Positions 1-5,970 of a stretch of 6,080 nucleotides of DNA are shown here, in pieces. The position numbers were made by a program, and so were the translations under genes. Numbering within the stretch: position 1 is the stretch's first letter; each line of letters begins with the position of its first letter. This DNA comes from Paracoccaceae bacterium (lineage in GTDB: Bacteria > Pseudomonadota > Alphaproteobacteria > Rhodobacterales > Rhodobacteraceae). The stretch covers positions 1-6,080 of the forward strand of contig JANSYB010000159.1 of NCBI GenBank assembly GCA_024742655.1, read 5' to 3'. The notes below the pieces were generated by a model. It made no database searches and was not told the origin of the DNA. It saw nothing but the letters and a program-made list of their open reading frames with translations.

Positions 1-122
1 CCGCGCCGATGGCCTTCGTGCTGATGTGCGGGCGCATTTTCCAGAACCTGTTCGAAGACATCCGCAACATGCGTGACGGCGCGCCGCTGATCCGGCAGGC
101 CGTGATCGGAGGAGATACCTGA
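1..122 (+). CDS. TRAP transporter small permease subunit (DctQ-like), C-terminal fragment
   Basis: Only the last 39 codons are in the window; the reading frame uses codons starting at base 3 and ends with TGA at 120-122. The fragment begins with a short hydrophobic stretch (APMAFVLMCGRIFQNL), the end of a last membrane helix, and continues as a charged cytoplasmic tail (FEDIRNMRDGAPLIRQ). This fits the C-terminus of the four-helix small membrane subunit of tripartite ATP-independent periplasmic transporters, which pairs with the large permease in the inner membrane. The fragment alone is not diagnostic. The identification rests mainly on position: its stop overlaps the DctM start by one base (TGATG), the usual Q-M gene order. 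The 5' end and the solute-binding protein gene would lie upstream. Confidence 0.8.
   Translation, partial: APMAFVLMCGRIFQNLFEDIRNMRDGAPLIRQAVIGGDT
108..114 (+). promoter_or_regulatory. Shine-Dalgarno site of the large permease gene
   Basis: GGAGGAG lies 7 bases before the ATG at 122, inside the last codons of the upstream small-subunit gene. It is the strongest ribosome binding site in the window. It fixes the DctM start and indicates translational coupling of the two membrane subunits. Confidence 0.75.
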
Positions 123-1480
123 TGGCTGACGGAAGCTGGGTTGCGCTGATTTCCATAGGCGTCACGATGTTGTTCATGCTGGGCGTGCCCGTCCTGCTGG
201 TTATTGCCTATTGGGTGATCGGCTGTTCCTTCGTGCTGGGTCTTACGCTGGACAACATGGGCGCGGAACTGCTCAATGTGTTCAACAAGGGGTTCGCCCT
301 GCTGGCCATGCCGCTTTTCATCCTGACGGGGGACCTGATCAACAAGTCCGGCATCGCCCGGCGGCTGAGTGATTTTGCCTATGCCTGTCTTGGCTGGCTG
401 CGCGGCGGGCTGGCGATGGCCTCGCTGGGGGCGTGCGGGCTGTTCGCGGCGATCTCGGGGTCGAATTCGGCCACCACGGCGACGATCGGCTCGATGCTGC
501 ATCCCGAGATGGTCAAGGGCGGCTACGACGAGCGCTTTTCGGCCGCCACGGCGGCGGCGGGCGGCACCGTGGGGATCATCATCCCGCCCTCGATCATCTT
601 CATCGTCTACGGGTTCCTGATGAACCTGCCCATCTCGGACCTGTTCGTGGCCGGTATCCTGCCCGGTGCGCTGATGGTGATTGGCATGCAGTTTGCCTGT
701 TGGGTCATCTGCCGGATGAACGGCTGGGGCTACCTGATCCCGCTGCAACTGAACCGGGTGCTGAAAACCGCATTTGGCGCGTGGCTGGGCTTTTTCGCGA
801 TCGGTCTCGTTCTGTGGGGCATCTACACGGGTAAGTTTTCCCCGACCGAGGCGGCGGGTGTGACCGTCGGTTTCTGCATCATCGCGGGGCTTGTCAGCTG
901 GGCGATCAGTCACCTGTTCAAGGTCCGCACCGGCAAGACATGGGAGGAAAAATCCTACGCCGAGATGCTGGTCGTGGAAGGGTTCACCATTCCCGAAATC
1001 CCCGGCATCGTCATGCGCTCCGCGCAGATCACGGGCATCCTTGCCCCGTTGATCGCGATCTCTGTGGTAATGCAGCAGATCCTGTCGCTGCTGGGCGCGC
1101 AAGAGGTGATCGGCGATTTCGTGACCTCGATGGGCGGCTATCACGCGGTGCTGTTCACCTCGATGGTGATCGTGTTCTTCTCGGGCATGGTGCTGGAAAG
1201 TCTGCCGGTCACGATCATCCTCGCCCCGATCCTTGCGCCGATCGCGGCCTCGGTCGGGGTCGATCCGATCCATTTCTCGGTGATCTTCCTCGTGGGGGCC
1301 TCGATCGGGTTCATCACGCCGCCCTATGGTCTCAATCTTTATGTGGCCTCGGGTGTTACCGGCGTTCCCTATTTCCGGCTGCTGCGTTATACGGTGCCCT
1401 ACCTCGTGGCGCTGATCGGGGTGTGGGTGCTGGTCTCCCTCACGCCGGAGCTGGCGCTGTTCTTGTTGCCGGACCGGTAA
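122..1480 (+). CDS. TRAP transporter large permease (DctM family)
   Basis: This 452-residue, strongly hydrophobic protein is the Na+-driven transport subunit of a TRAP system. It sits in the inner membrane with the DctQ subunit and receives substrate from a periplasmic binding protein. Family hallmarks are visible in order: the AMPLFILTGDLINKSG segment (residues 62-77), the re-entrant region FAAISGSNSATTATIG (108-123) followed by GYDERFSAATAAAGGT and GIIIPPS (134-157), the GKFSPTEAAGV motif (237-247) at the start of the second half, and GFITPPYGLNLYVASG (396-411) near the end. The two halves reflect the inverted-repeat fold. It is somewhat longer than the usual 425-430 residues, with a charged loop around residues 266-293 (TGKTWEEKSYAEM and neighbours). 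The start is supported by a strong ribosome site and by overlap with the upstream stop. The substrate cannot be deduced; TRAP systems commonly carry C4-dicarboxylates, keto acids or sugar acids. Confidence 0.96.
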   Translation: MADGSWVALISIGVTMLFMLGVPVLLVIAYWVIGCSFVLGLTLDNMGAELLNVFNKGFALLAMPLFILTGDLINKSGIARRLSDFAYACLGWLRGGLAMASLGACGLFAAISGSNSATTATIGSMLHPEMVKGGYDERFSAATAAAGGTVGIIIPPSIIFIVYGFLMNLPISDLFVAGILPGALMVIGMQFACWVICRMNGWGYLIPLQLNRVLKTAFGAWLGFFAIGLVLWGIYTGKFSPTEAAGVTVGFCIIAGLVSWAISHLFKVRTGKTWEEKSYAEMLVVEGFTIPEIPGIVMRSAQITGILAPLIAISVVMQQILSLLGAQEVIGDFVTSMGGYHAVLFTSMVIVFFSGMVLESLPVTIILAPILAPIAASVGVDPIHFSVIFLVGASIGFITPPYGLNLYVASGVTGVPYFRLLRYTVPYLVALIGVWVLVSLTPELALFLLPDR

Positions 1481-1487
1481 GACGTGA

Positions 1488-2267
1488 ATGAAGGACGAAC
1501 AGATCACGGATCCCAAGAGCCAGATCCCGACGAACCTGCGGCTGCTCTATCTTCTTGAGGAGGTTGCGCGGTCAGGTGTGCCCGTCGCACCCTCGGCCCT
1601 GTGCGAGGCGCTGGACCTGCCCAAGCCCACGATCCACCGCCTGCTGCACACCGCCGAGGACGAGGGCTTTCTGCAGCGCGATATCGACGGACGCAGTTAT
1701 GGCCCGGGTCAGCGGATGCGGCGTCTGTCGATCAACACGCTGTCGTCGCAGCGGATCCGCAGTGAACGCCTGCGCATCCTGCGTAATCTGGCCGCCGATG
1801 TCGGAGAGACATGTAACCTCGCAGCGCCGGGGCGCGACGGCATGGTCTATCTCGACCGGGTCGAAACCCATTGGCCGCTGCGTATCCAGTTGCCGGTCGG
1901 CACACAGGTGCCGTTTCACTGCACCGCCAGCGGCAAGATGTACCTGTCGTCGCTGCGTCCCGAAAAGCTTGAGCGCCTTCTGGCCTCGGCCCCGCTGGAA
2001 CGGCGCACCGGCAAGACCATGACCAACCCCGCCGATGTGATGCACGAAGCGTCCCGAACCCGCGAGCGTGGCTACTCCACCGACAACGAGGAATTCATGG
2101 AGGGGATGGCCGCTGTGGCCGTGCCCCTGCGGGATGACCAGGGCCGGTTGCTGACCACGCTGTCGATCCATGCGCCGGTGCAACGCCATGATCTTGACGG
2201 GTTGCTGAACCACCTGCCCAAGTTGCAGGAGGCTGCATCCCGGCTGGAGGATCTGGCGCTCGAATAG
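1488..2267 (+). CDS. IclR-family transcriptional regulator
   Basis: This 259-residue cytoplasmic DNA-binding protein has the two-domain layout and length typical of IclR regulators. Residues 14-72 form the winged helix-turn-helix: NLRLLYLLEEVARSG leads into LCEALDLPKPTIHRLLHTAEDEGFL (38-62), which contains the recognition helix. Residues from about 85 to 255 form the effector-binding domain, with YLDRVE (121-126), the FHCTASGKMYL pocket segment (143-153) and the family signature RGYSTDNEEFMEGMAAVAVPL (194-214). The gene starts 7 bases after the DctM stop, with only a weak ribosome site (GGTAAG), so it is probably co-transcribed with the transporter. That position makes local control of the transporter, and perhaps of linked catabolic genes, its likely job. 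Repressor versus activator mode and the inducer are not visible. Confidence 0.95.
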   Translation: MKDEQITDPKSQIPTNLRLLYLLEEVARSGVPVAPSALCEALDLPKPTIHRLLHTAEDEGFLQRDIDGRSYGPGQRMRRLSINTLSSQRIRSERLRILRNLAADVGETCNLAAPGRDGMVYLDRVETHWPLRIQLPVGTQVPFHCTASGKMYLSSLRPEKLERLLASAPLERRTGKTMTNPADVMHEASRTRERGYSTDNEEFMEGMAAVAVPLRDDQGRLLTTLSIHAPVQRHDLDGLLNHLPKLQEAASRLEDLALE

Positions 2268-2577
2268 CCCGACCGGGCGCCTCCGCCCAGCGATCGGCAA
2301 ACGCCTGTGATCAGCACGCATGCGGCCCGGGACATGACGCGGGCATGGTCGTCTTTTGGCGGTTGCGCCGTGAAGACCGCGCCCCGCAAGCCCTGAAACA
2401 GGATTGGCCGGTTCGCCAAAGGATGTCGTTGACGTCTTTGGTTATCCGCAGGCGCAACATCCCGGATAGGGGCTGCAGGACATCGCCTGCGCCAAACCTG
2501 TGTCTTTTCATGTATCCGACACCGGCGTAGGTTCCGCCACGAGATCTGTCCCAATCCCAACCCCATGAGCCCGTCTT
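2268..2577 (+). other. 310-base gap with no convincing gene
   Basis: Short open frames here on both strands have arginine-, proline- and cysteine-rich translations with no recognisable domain and no ribosome site, so I do not call them genes. The only structures seen are a weak GCCC/GGGC hairpin at the iclR stop (2267-2278), the inverted repeat at 2416-2441, and GC-rich complementary words at 2448-2456 and 2484-2493. No clear intrinsic terminator with a T-tract and no confident promoter for the downstream membrane protein gene were found. The stretch presumably holds the iclR 3' end and the control region of the MntP-like gene. Confidence 0.5.
2416..2441 (+). repeat. Inverted repeat / potential hairpin CCAAAG...CTTTGG
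   Basis: CCAAAG at 2416-2421 is the exact reverse complement of CTTTGG at 2436-2441. Inside, A2423-T2424 and GTC (2425-2427) pair with GAC (2431-2433) and G2434-T2435, including one T-G wobble and one bulged G at 2422. This leaves a GTT triloop. The result is an 11-pair stem in otherwise unstructured intergenic DNA, about 150 bases after iclR and 137 bases before the membrane protein gene. No T-tract follows, so a classic terminator is unlikely. An operator or an RNA structure in a 5' leader is possible. Confidence 0.4.
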
Positions 2578-3126
2578 TTGTGGATCCAGCTTGTCATTCT
2601 TGGCGTTGTCATCGGTTTCAACAACTTTGCCACCGCTCTCGCCCTTGGCGCGATCGGTCAGCAAAAAAGGCTGTGGCGCATCCTGAGCGTTTTTGCCGTG
2701 TTCGAATTCGGTGTGCCGTTGATCGGGCTTTGGTTGGGGCAGAACGCCTCGGGGGTTCTGGTGAATGCAAGTTCCTGGCTGGGGCCCCTGCTGCTTGCCA
2801 CACTGGGAATACTGACCCTCGTTGAAAGCACGCGCAATACGCATGATCAGGAAAAGCTCGCTGCCAAGGTCACCAGTTGGCGCGGCCTCGTTTTCCTGTC
2901 GGCCGCCCTGAGCCTTGATAATCTCGTGGTTGGCTTCAGCCTTGGCCTGCGCGGCGTGCCACCGCTTGCGCTGGCCACGACGATCATGATCTGCTCGGTC
3001 GTCTTTGCGTGGATCGGGCTTGAACTCGGCGGGCGGGGCCGAAGAAACTATGAAACTGCGGCAGAGGTCATGTCCGGCCTTCTGCTGCTGGCGCTGGCAT
3101 GGGCCGATTGGTCAGGGGTCTTGTGA
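2578..3126 (+). CDS. MntP-like membrane protein, putative manganese efflux pump
   Basis: This 182-residue protein has about six membrane helices (roughly 3-24, 35-55, 66-84, 104-125, 130-150 and 162-178) and an internal two-fold repeat, the size and layout of MntP, an inner-membrane Mn2+ exporter. The repeat motifs are GFNNFATALALG (13-24) and SLDNLVVGFSLG (112-123). Further family-like features are FEFGVPLIG (42-50), with its Glu before a Pro, and WLGPLLLATLG (67-77). In E. coli MntP both motifs carry an essential Asp (D16 and D118); here D114 is kept but the first position is Asn15. The frame has a stop at 2566-2568, so TTG at 2578 is the first possible start, and no good ribosome site precedes it. 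An out-of-frame ATG lies at 2565. The gene stands alone between two operons. It could instead be a related exporter with another cation; Mn2+ is inferred from the family. Confidence 0.75.
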   Translation: MWIQLVILGVVIGFNNFATALALGAIGQQKRLWRILSVFAVFEFGVPLIGLWLGQNASGVLVNASSWLGPLLLATLGILTLVESTRNTHDQEKLAAKVTSWRGLVFLSAALSLDNLVVGFSLGLRGVPPLALATTIMICSVVFAWIGLELGGRGRRNYETAAEVMSGLLLLALAWADWSGVL

Positions 3127-3270
3127 TAGGGCAGGCAAAGAAAGGCCGGCGGTCCCGCCTATCCTTGACTGAGCCAAGCATCGCAGTTTTGAGCACGTGA
3201 AAACGGAAACATCCTGACCTCGCATGCGCACTGGGCCGCGGCCCCGAAACCTGGGCGCAAGCGGATGACT

Positions 3271-3298
3271 TTGACTCGCCACGGCTGTCGGTTAGGCT
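3271..3298 (+). promoter_or_regulatory. Candidate sigma70-type promoter of the split ligD operon
   Basis: TTGACT at 3271-3276 is a 5/6 match to the -35 consensus. A 16-base spacer leads to TAGGCT at 3293-3298, a 3/6 match to the -10 consensus that keeps the first T, the A and the last T. Transcription would start near 3304-3306, at or next to the ATG at 3306. No Shine-Dalgarno sequence precedes that ATG, which agrees with a very short or absent leader. The -10 is weak, so this is a proposal. Confidence 0.4.
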
Positions 3299-3305
3299 TG
3301 GGCGC

Positions 3306-3911
3306 ATGAGCGAAACGGAAAAAACCGACGCCCAGCTGAAAACGTACCGCCAAAAGCGCGACTTCGGGCGCAGCACGGAGCCCGAGGGCGGGGCCGACGG
3401 GAATCCCGATGCGCCTCTCTTCGTGATCCAGAAACATGATGCCAGCAGCTTGCATTATGATTTCCGGCTCGAGGTCGATGGCACGCTGAAAAGCTGGGCC
3501 GTGCCCAAGGGGCCCTCGACCGACCCGCGCGAAAAACGCCTTGCCATCGCCACCGAGGATCACCCGATCGAATACGCTGATTTCGAGGGTGTCATCCCCG
3601 AGGACGCGTATGGCGGCGGCACTGTCCTGATCTGGGATCGCGGGACCTACCGCAACAATAACGAGAAGGACGACGGCCTGCGCGCCATGTCGGACGCGCT
3701 GGCGGAGGGTCATGCGCTGGTCTGGCTGGAGGGCGAAAAACTGACGGGTGGCTACGCGCTGCAGCGCATCGACGACGACAAGGGTCATTGGCTGCTGATC
3801 AAGATGGATGACACGGAGGCCGATGCACGCCGTAACCCGGTTTCGACCGAACCGGACTCGGTGGTCTCGGGCCGTGACATCGACCAGATCGCCCGGGAGC
3901 AAGACACGTGA
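3306..3911 (+). CDS. LigD-type DNA 3'-phosphoesterase (PE domain), stand-alone
   Basis: This 201-residue protein matches the phosphoesterase domain of the NHEJ protein LigD, which trims 3'-phosphates and 3'-ribonucleotides from broken DNA ends so that they can be ligated. It begins with the RDF region (residues 18-20). The core FVIQKHDASSLHYDFRLEV (39-57) follows, then WAVPKGPS (64-71), TEDHPIEYADFEGVIP (83-98) and YGGGTVLIWDRGTY (102-115). The metal-binding and catalytic residues known from P. aeruginosa LigD (H42, H48, D50, R52, H84, Y88) appear at a constant offset of two as H44, H50, D52, R54, H86 and Y90, so it should be active. The acidic tail from about 168 corresponds to the interdomain linker of single-chain LigD. 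Its TGA overlaps the ligase start (GTGA). ATG at 3306 is chosen because the family N-terminus begins shortly after it; it has no ribosome site. Confidence 0.93.
   Translation: MSETEKTDAQLKTYRQKRDFGRSTEPEGGADGNPDAPLFVIQKHDASSLHYDFRLEVDGTLKSWAVPKGPSTDPREKRLAIATEDHPIEYADFEGVIPEDAYGGGTVLIWDRGTYRNNNEKDDGLRAMSDALAEGHALVWLEGEKLTGGYALQRIDDDKGHWLLIKMDDTEADARRNPVSTEPDSVVSGRDIDQIAREQDT
3895..3899 (+). promoter_or_regulatory. Shine-Dalgarno site supporting the GTG start of the ligase gene
   Basis: GGGAG sits 8 bases before GTG at 3908, within the last codons of the phosphoesterase gene. It supports independent initiation at the overlapping GTGA rather than a broken fusion gene. Confidence 0.55.
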
Positions 3912-4909
3912 CCGGGGAAACCGGACAGATCGCGCGCCTGGTCGAGGGGCTGCCCGAACGTGATCATCCCGACTGGATCGCGCCCATGCTCGCCGTTCTG
4001 ACCGACAGGCGGTTCTCGGACCCGGGGTGGATTTACGAGCGCAAGCTCGACGGCGAACGGGTCGTGGCGTTCCGTGACGCGGACCGGGTGCGGCTGATGA
4101 CGCGAAACAGGAACGAGGTTTCGGACACCTATCCCGAGCTGGCCGAGGCGCTTGCCGAACAGCCGGTGCAGGACTTTGTCGCCGACGGCGAGGTCGTGGC
4201 CTTCGATGGCGCTGTCAGCAGCTTTTCGCGGTTGCAGGGCCGCATGCAGATCAAGGATGCCGACGCGGCAAGAGAAAGCGGCATCGCCGTCTATCTTTAC
4301 CTGTTCGATCTGATGCATCTTGCCGGGCATGACCTGACCGGTCTGCCGCTGCGTCAACGCAAGGCCGCCCTGGTCGAGGCGATCAAGTTTGACGACCCGC
4401 TGCGCTATACCCCGCACCGCAACGAAAGCGGCGAGGCCTTTTTCAAAGAGGCCTGCAAGAAGGGCTGGGAAGGCCTGATCGCCAAGGATGCCAACGCGGT
4501 CTATAGTCAGGGGCGGTCGCGCAACTGGCTGAAATTCAAATGCGCTCACGGTCAGGAACTGGTGATTGGCGGCTTCACCGAGCCCAAGGGCACGCGCAAG
4601 GGCTTCGGCGCGCTTCTGTTGGGATATTACGAGGATGACGAGCTGCGCTATGCCGGCAAGGTCGGCACGGGCTTCGACGATGCCTTTCTGATGGACTTCC
4701 GACAGACGCTGGAAGAGCATCGGCGCGACACGTCGCCTTTCGACGGGCCCGTAAAGGAGGACGCGATCTGGGTGCAGCCCGAGCTGGTGGCGCAGATCGG
4801 CTTCACCGAATGGACCGACGCCGGACGCCTGCGCCATCCGCGGTTTGAGGGGCTGCGCCGTGACAAGCCGGCCCGGGATGTCACGCGAGAGAGGGCACGC
4901 CGCGAATGA
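3908..4909 (+). CDS. ATP-dependent DNA ligase, LigD ligase-domain type
   Basis: This 333-residue enzyme seals nicks and double-strand breaks through a covalent lysyl-AMP intermediate. Nucleotidyltransferase motifs are intact and in order: KLDGER with nucleophile K46 (motif I, residues 46-51), DGEVVAFD (93-100), YLFDLMHLAGHDL (131-143, motif III), EGLIAKD (188-194, motif IV) and NWLKFKC (206-212, motif V). From about 215 an OB-fold domain follows (ELVIGGFTEPKGTRKGFGALLLGYY, then YAGKVGTGF at 248-256), ending in W/F-rich LigD-like elements (EFTEW-type segment at 299-302, RHPRFEGLR at 309-317). Length matches the ligase module of LigD. It starts with GTG inside the phosphoesterase stop and ends overlapping the polymerase ATG (ATGA). 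Lacking the PE and POL modules in the same chain, it presumably works with the products of its neighbours. LigC-type ligases are the alternative, but the gene context favours LigD. Confidence 0.94.
   Translation: MTGETGQIARLVEGLPERDHPDWIAPMLAVLTDRRFSDPGWIYERKLDGERVVAFRDADRVRLMTRNRNEVSDTYPELAEALAEQPVQDFVADGEVVAFDGAVSSFSRLQGRMQIKDADAARESGIAVYLYLFDLMHLAGHDLTGLPLRQRKAALVEAIKFDDPLRYTPHRNESGEAFFKEACKKGWEGLIAKDANAVYSQGRSRNWLKFKCAHGQELVIGGFTEPKGTRKGFGALLLGYYEDDELRYAGKVGTGFDDAFLMDFRQTLEEHRRDTSPFDGPVKEDAIWVQPELVAQIGFTEWTDAGRLRHPRFEGLRRDKPARDVTRERARRE
4887..4895 (+). promoter_or_regulatory. Shine-Dalgarno site of the polymerase gene
   Basis: The purine run GAGAGAGGG lies 10 bases before ATG 4906, inside the ligase C-terminal codons. 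It supports the ATGA overlap start and coupled translation. Confidence 0.5.
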
Positions 4910-5802
4910 GCGACGCACGCATCAAGGTCAGTGGCCGCGAGGTCGAGATATCGAACGCGGACAAGGTTCTGTTCACCGCGGACGGCATCACCAAGCGCGA
5001 TCTGGCCGAGTATTGGGTCAAGATCGCCGAAACCGCGCTGCCGCATTTCCGAAACCGGCCCCTGACCATGCGGCGCTTTCCGGACGGAATCGACACCGAT
5101 GGTTTTTTTCAGAAGCACATCCCGGAGCACTTTCCCGACTGGATCGACCGGGCTGAATTGCCCAAGGAAGGCGGCACGGTGACCCACGTCCTCGCCAACG
5201 ACGCGGCGACGCTGGTCTATCTCGCGGATCAGGGCTGCATCGAGCCGCATCTGGCGCTTTCGCGGGTCAACAGCCCGGATCACCCGGACCGCATGGTGTT
5301 CGATCTCGATCCGTCGGATGGTGATTTCACCAAGGTGCAGGACGTGGCCCATGCCGTGCGCGGGGCGTTGGAAGACCGCGGGCTGCCCAGTTTCGTGGCG
5401 ACGACCGGATCGCGCGGCCTGCACATCGTGCTGTCGCTGGATGCCTCTGCCGAGGTTGACGCATTGCGCCCCTTCGCGCGCGGGATCGCCGCGCAGGTGG
5501 CTGCGGCACATCCCGGCCTGGCCACAACAGAGCAGCGCAAGGCCAAGCGCGGCGACAGGGTGCTGGTCGACACCTTTCGGACGGCTTATGGCCAGACCGC
5601 GATCGCGCCGTATGGCGTGCGGGCGCGTGCGGGGGCGCCTGTGGCAACTCCGATCCGCTGGGACGAAGCCTTCTCATCCGACCTGACCCCCGACCGGTAC
5701 ACGATCTCTTCGGTGTTCCGTCGCCTGGGCCAGATCGAAGACCCCTGGGCCGGGATAGACGATGCGCCTGTCAAAGCCACATCGCTCGTCGAGGATAGCT
5801 GA
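4906..5802 (+). CDS. LigD-type primase-polymerase (POL domain), stand-alone
   Basis: This 298-residue protein is the archaeo-eukaryotic-primase-like polymerase module of LigD, which fills gaps at broken ends, preferring ribonucleotides, during bacterial NHEJ. The N-terminal part shows ISNADKVLF (15-23), ITKRDLAEYW (28-37) and RPLTMRRFPDGID (51-63). The catalytic core has the metal-binding DLDPSDGDF (133-141, D133 and D135), the nucleotide-binding TTGSRGLHIVLSL (166-178, H173) and VLVDTFRTAYGQTAIAPYGVRARAG (219-243), where D222 is the third metal ligand. PIRWDE (249-254) and the terminal DPWAGI (279-284) are also typical. All three acidic residues are present, so activity is expected. Size equals the isolated domain. 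It is the last gene of the operon, overlapping the ligase stop by 4 bases, and no further co-directional gene follows in the window. Confidence 0.95.
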   Translation: MSDARIKVSGREVEISNADKVLFTADGITKRDLAEYWVKIAETALPHFRNRPLTMRRFPDGIDTDGFFQKHIPEHFPDWIDRAELPKEGGTVTHVLANDAATLVYLADQGCIEPHLALSRVNSPDHPDRMVFDLDPSDGDFTKVQDVAHAVRGALEDRGLPSFVATTGSRGLHIVLSLDASAEVDALRPFARGIAAQVAAAHPGLATTEQRKAKRGDRVLVDTFRTAYGQTAIAPYGVRARAGAPVATPIRWDEAFSSDLTPDRYTISSVFRRLGQIEDPWAGIDDAPVKATSLVEDS

Positions 5803-5824
5803 CGGTCGTCGCAGGCGGTCACAA

Positions 5825-5897
5825 GGCTGGATCGTTTGGTCAGGTCCCTTAGGCCCCCGGGGCTAGATCGTTGAGGGGCTCGAAGGCCAGAACGTTG
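5825..5897 (+). repeat. Three degenerate direct repeats, GGCYRGAWCGTT
   Basis: GGCTGGATCGTT (5825-5836), GGCTAGATCGTT (5861-5872) and GGCCAGAACGTT (5885-5896) share 9 of 12 positions, with only pyrimidine, purine and A/T exchanges elsewhere. They start 36 and 24 bases apart, both multiples of 12. A poorer fourth copy may overlap the stem at 5905. Function is unknown; chance similarity in GC-rich DNA is possible. Confidence 0.35.
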
Positions 5898-5901
5898 GGT
5901 T

Positions 5902-5937
5902 GGCGGCCTCGGCGTTTTGGGACAAGCCGAGACCGCC
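5902..5937 (+). terminator. Possible terminator hairpin of the ligD operon
   Basis: GGCGGCCTCGGC (5902-5913) pairs with GCCGAGACCGCC (5926-5937) over 12 positions with a single C/A mismatch and a 12-base loop. It lies about 100 bases after the polymerase stop. The following sequence (TGAATTTGACG) has no true T-tract, so intrinsic termination is uncertain. It may only stabilise the 3' end of the transcript. Confidence 0.35.
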
Positions 5938-5970
5938 TGAATTTGACGCCGGGACAGTGGCGTCCCCGGT

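Noticed and set aside
2267..2278. Terminator at the iclR stop (GCCC GACC GGGC)
   Set aside because: A four-pair stem without a T-tract is too weak to call.
2448..2493. yybP-ykoY manganese riboswitch before the MntP-like gene
   Set aside because: Complementary GC-rich words (GCAGGCG/CGCCTGC) are present, but I could not find the conserved junction sequences of that riboswitch.
2345..2566. Short open frames in the gap between iclR and the MntP-like gene, both strands
   Set aside because: Translations are arginine-, proline- and cysteine-rich with no domain, hydrophobic pattern or ribosome site, as expected from GC-rich shadow frames.
2565..2825. 86-codon frame from ATG 2565
   Set aside because: It overlaps the MntP-like gene in another frame, and its product (many Arg, Cys and His) shows none of the membrane pattern. 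It is kept only as a clue to a possible frameshift.
3141..3165. Terminator hairpin after the MntP-like gene (AGGC...GCCT)
   Set aside because: The stem is only about six pairs with a mismatch, and no T-tract follows on the + strand. A T-rich run follows only on the minus strand, where no gene ends.
3205..3240. EcfG (general stress) promoter upstream of the ligD operon
   Set aside because: GGAAAC at 3205 resembles the -35 GGAAC element, but no CGTT-like -10 is found at the required distance.
3900..4912. Programmed -1 frameshifting to make fused PE-LIG-POL
   Set aside because: Both junctions are formally -1 shifts, but no slippery heptamer is present at either overlap, and each downstream gene has its own ribosome site.
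3785..4918. Long minus-strand frame opposite the ligase gene
   Set aside because: It is antisense to a gene with a full set of ligase motifs. Long antisense frames are common opposite GC-rich genes, and no domain is seen.
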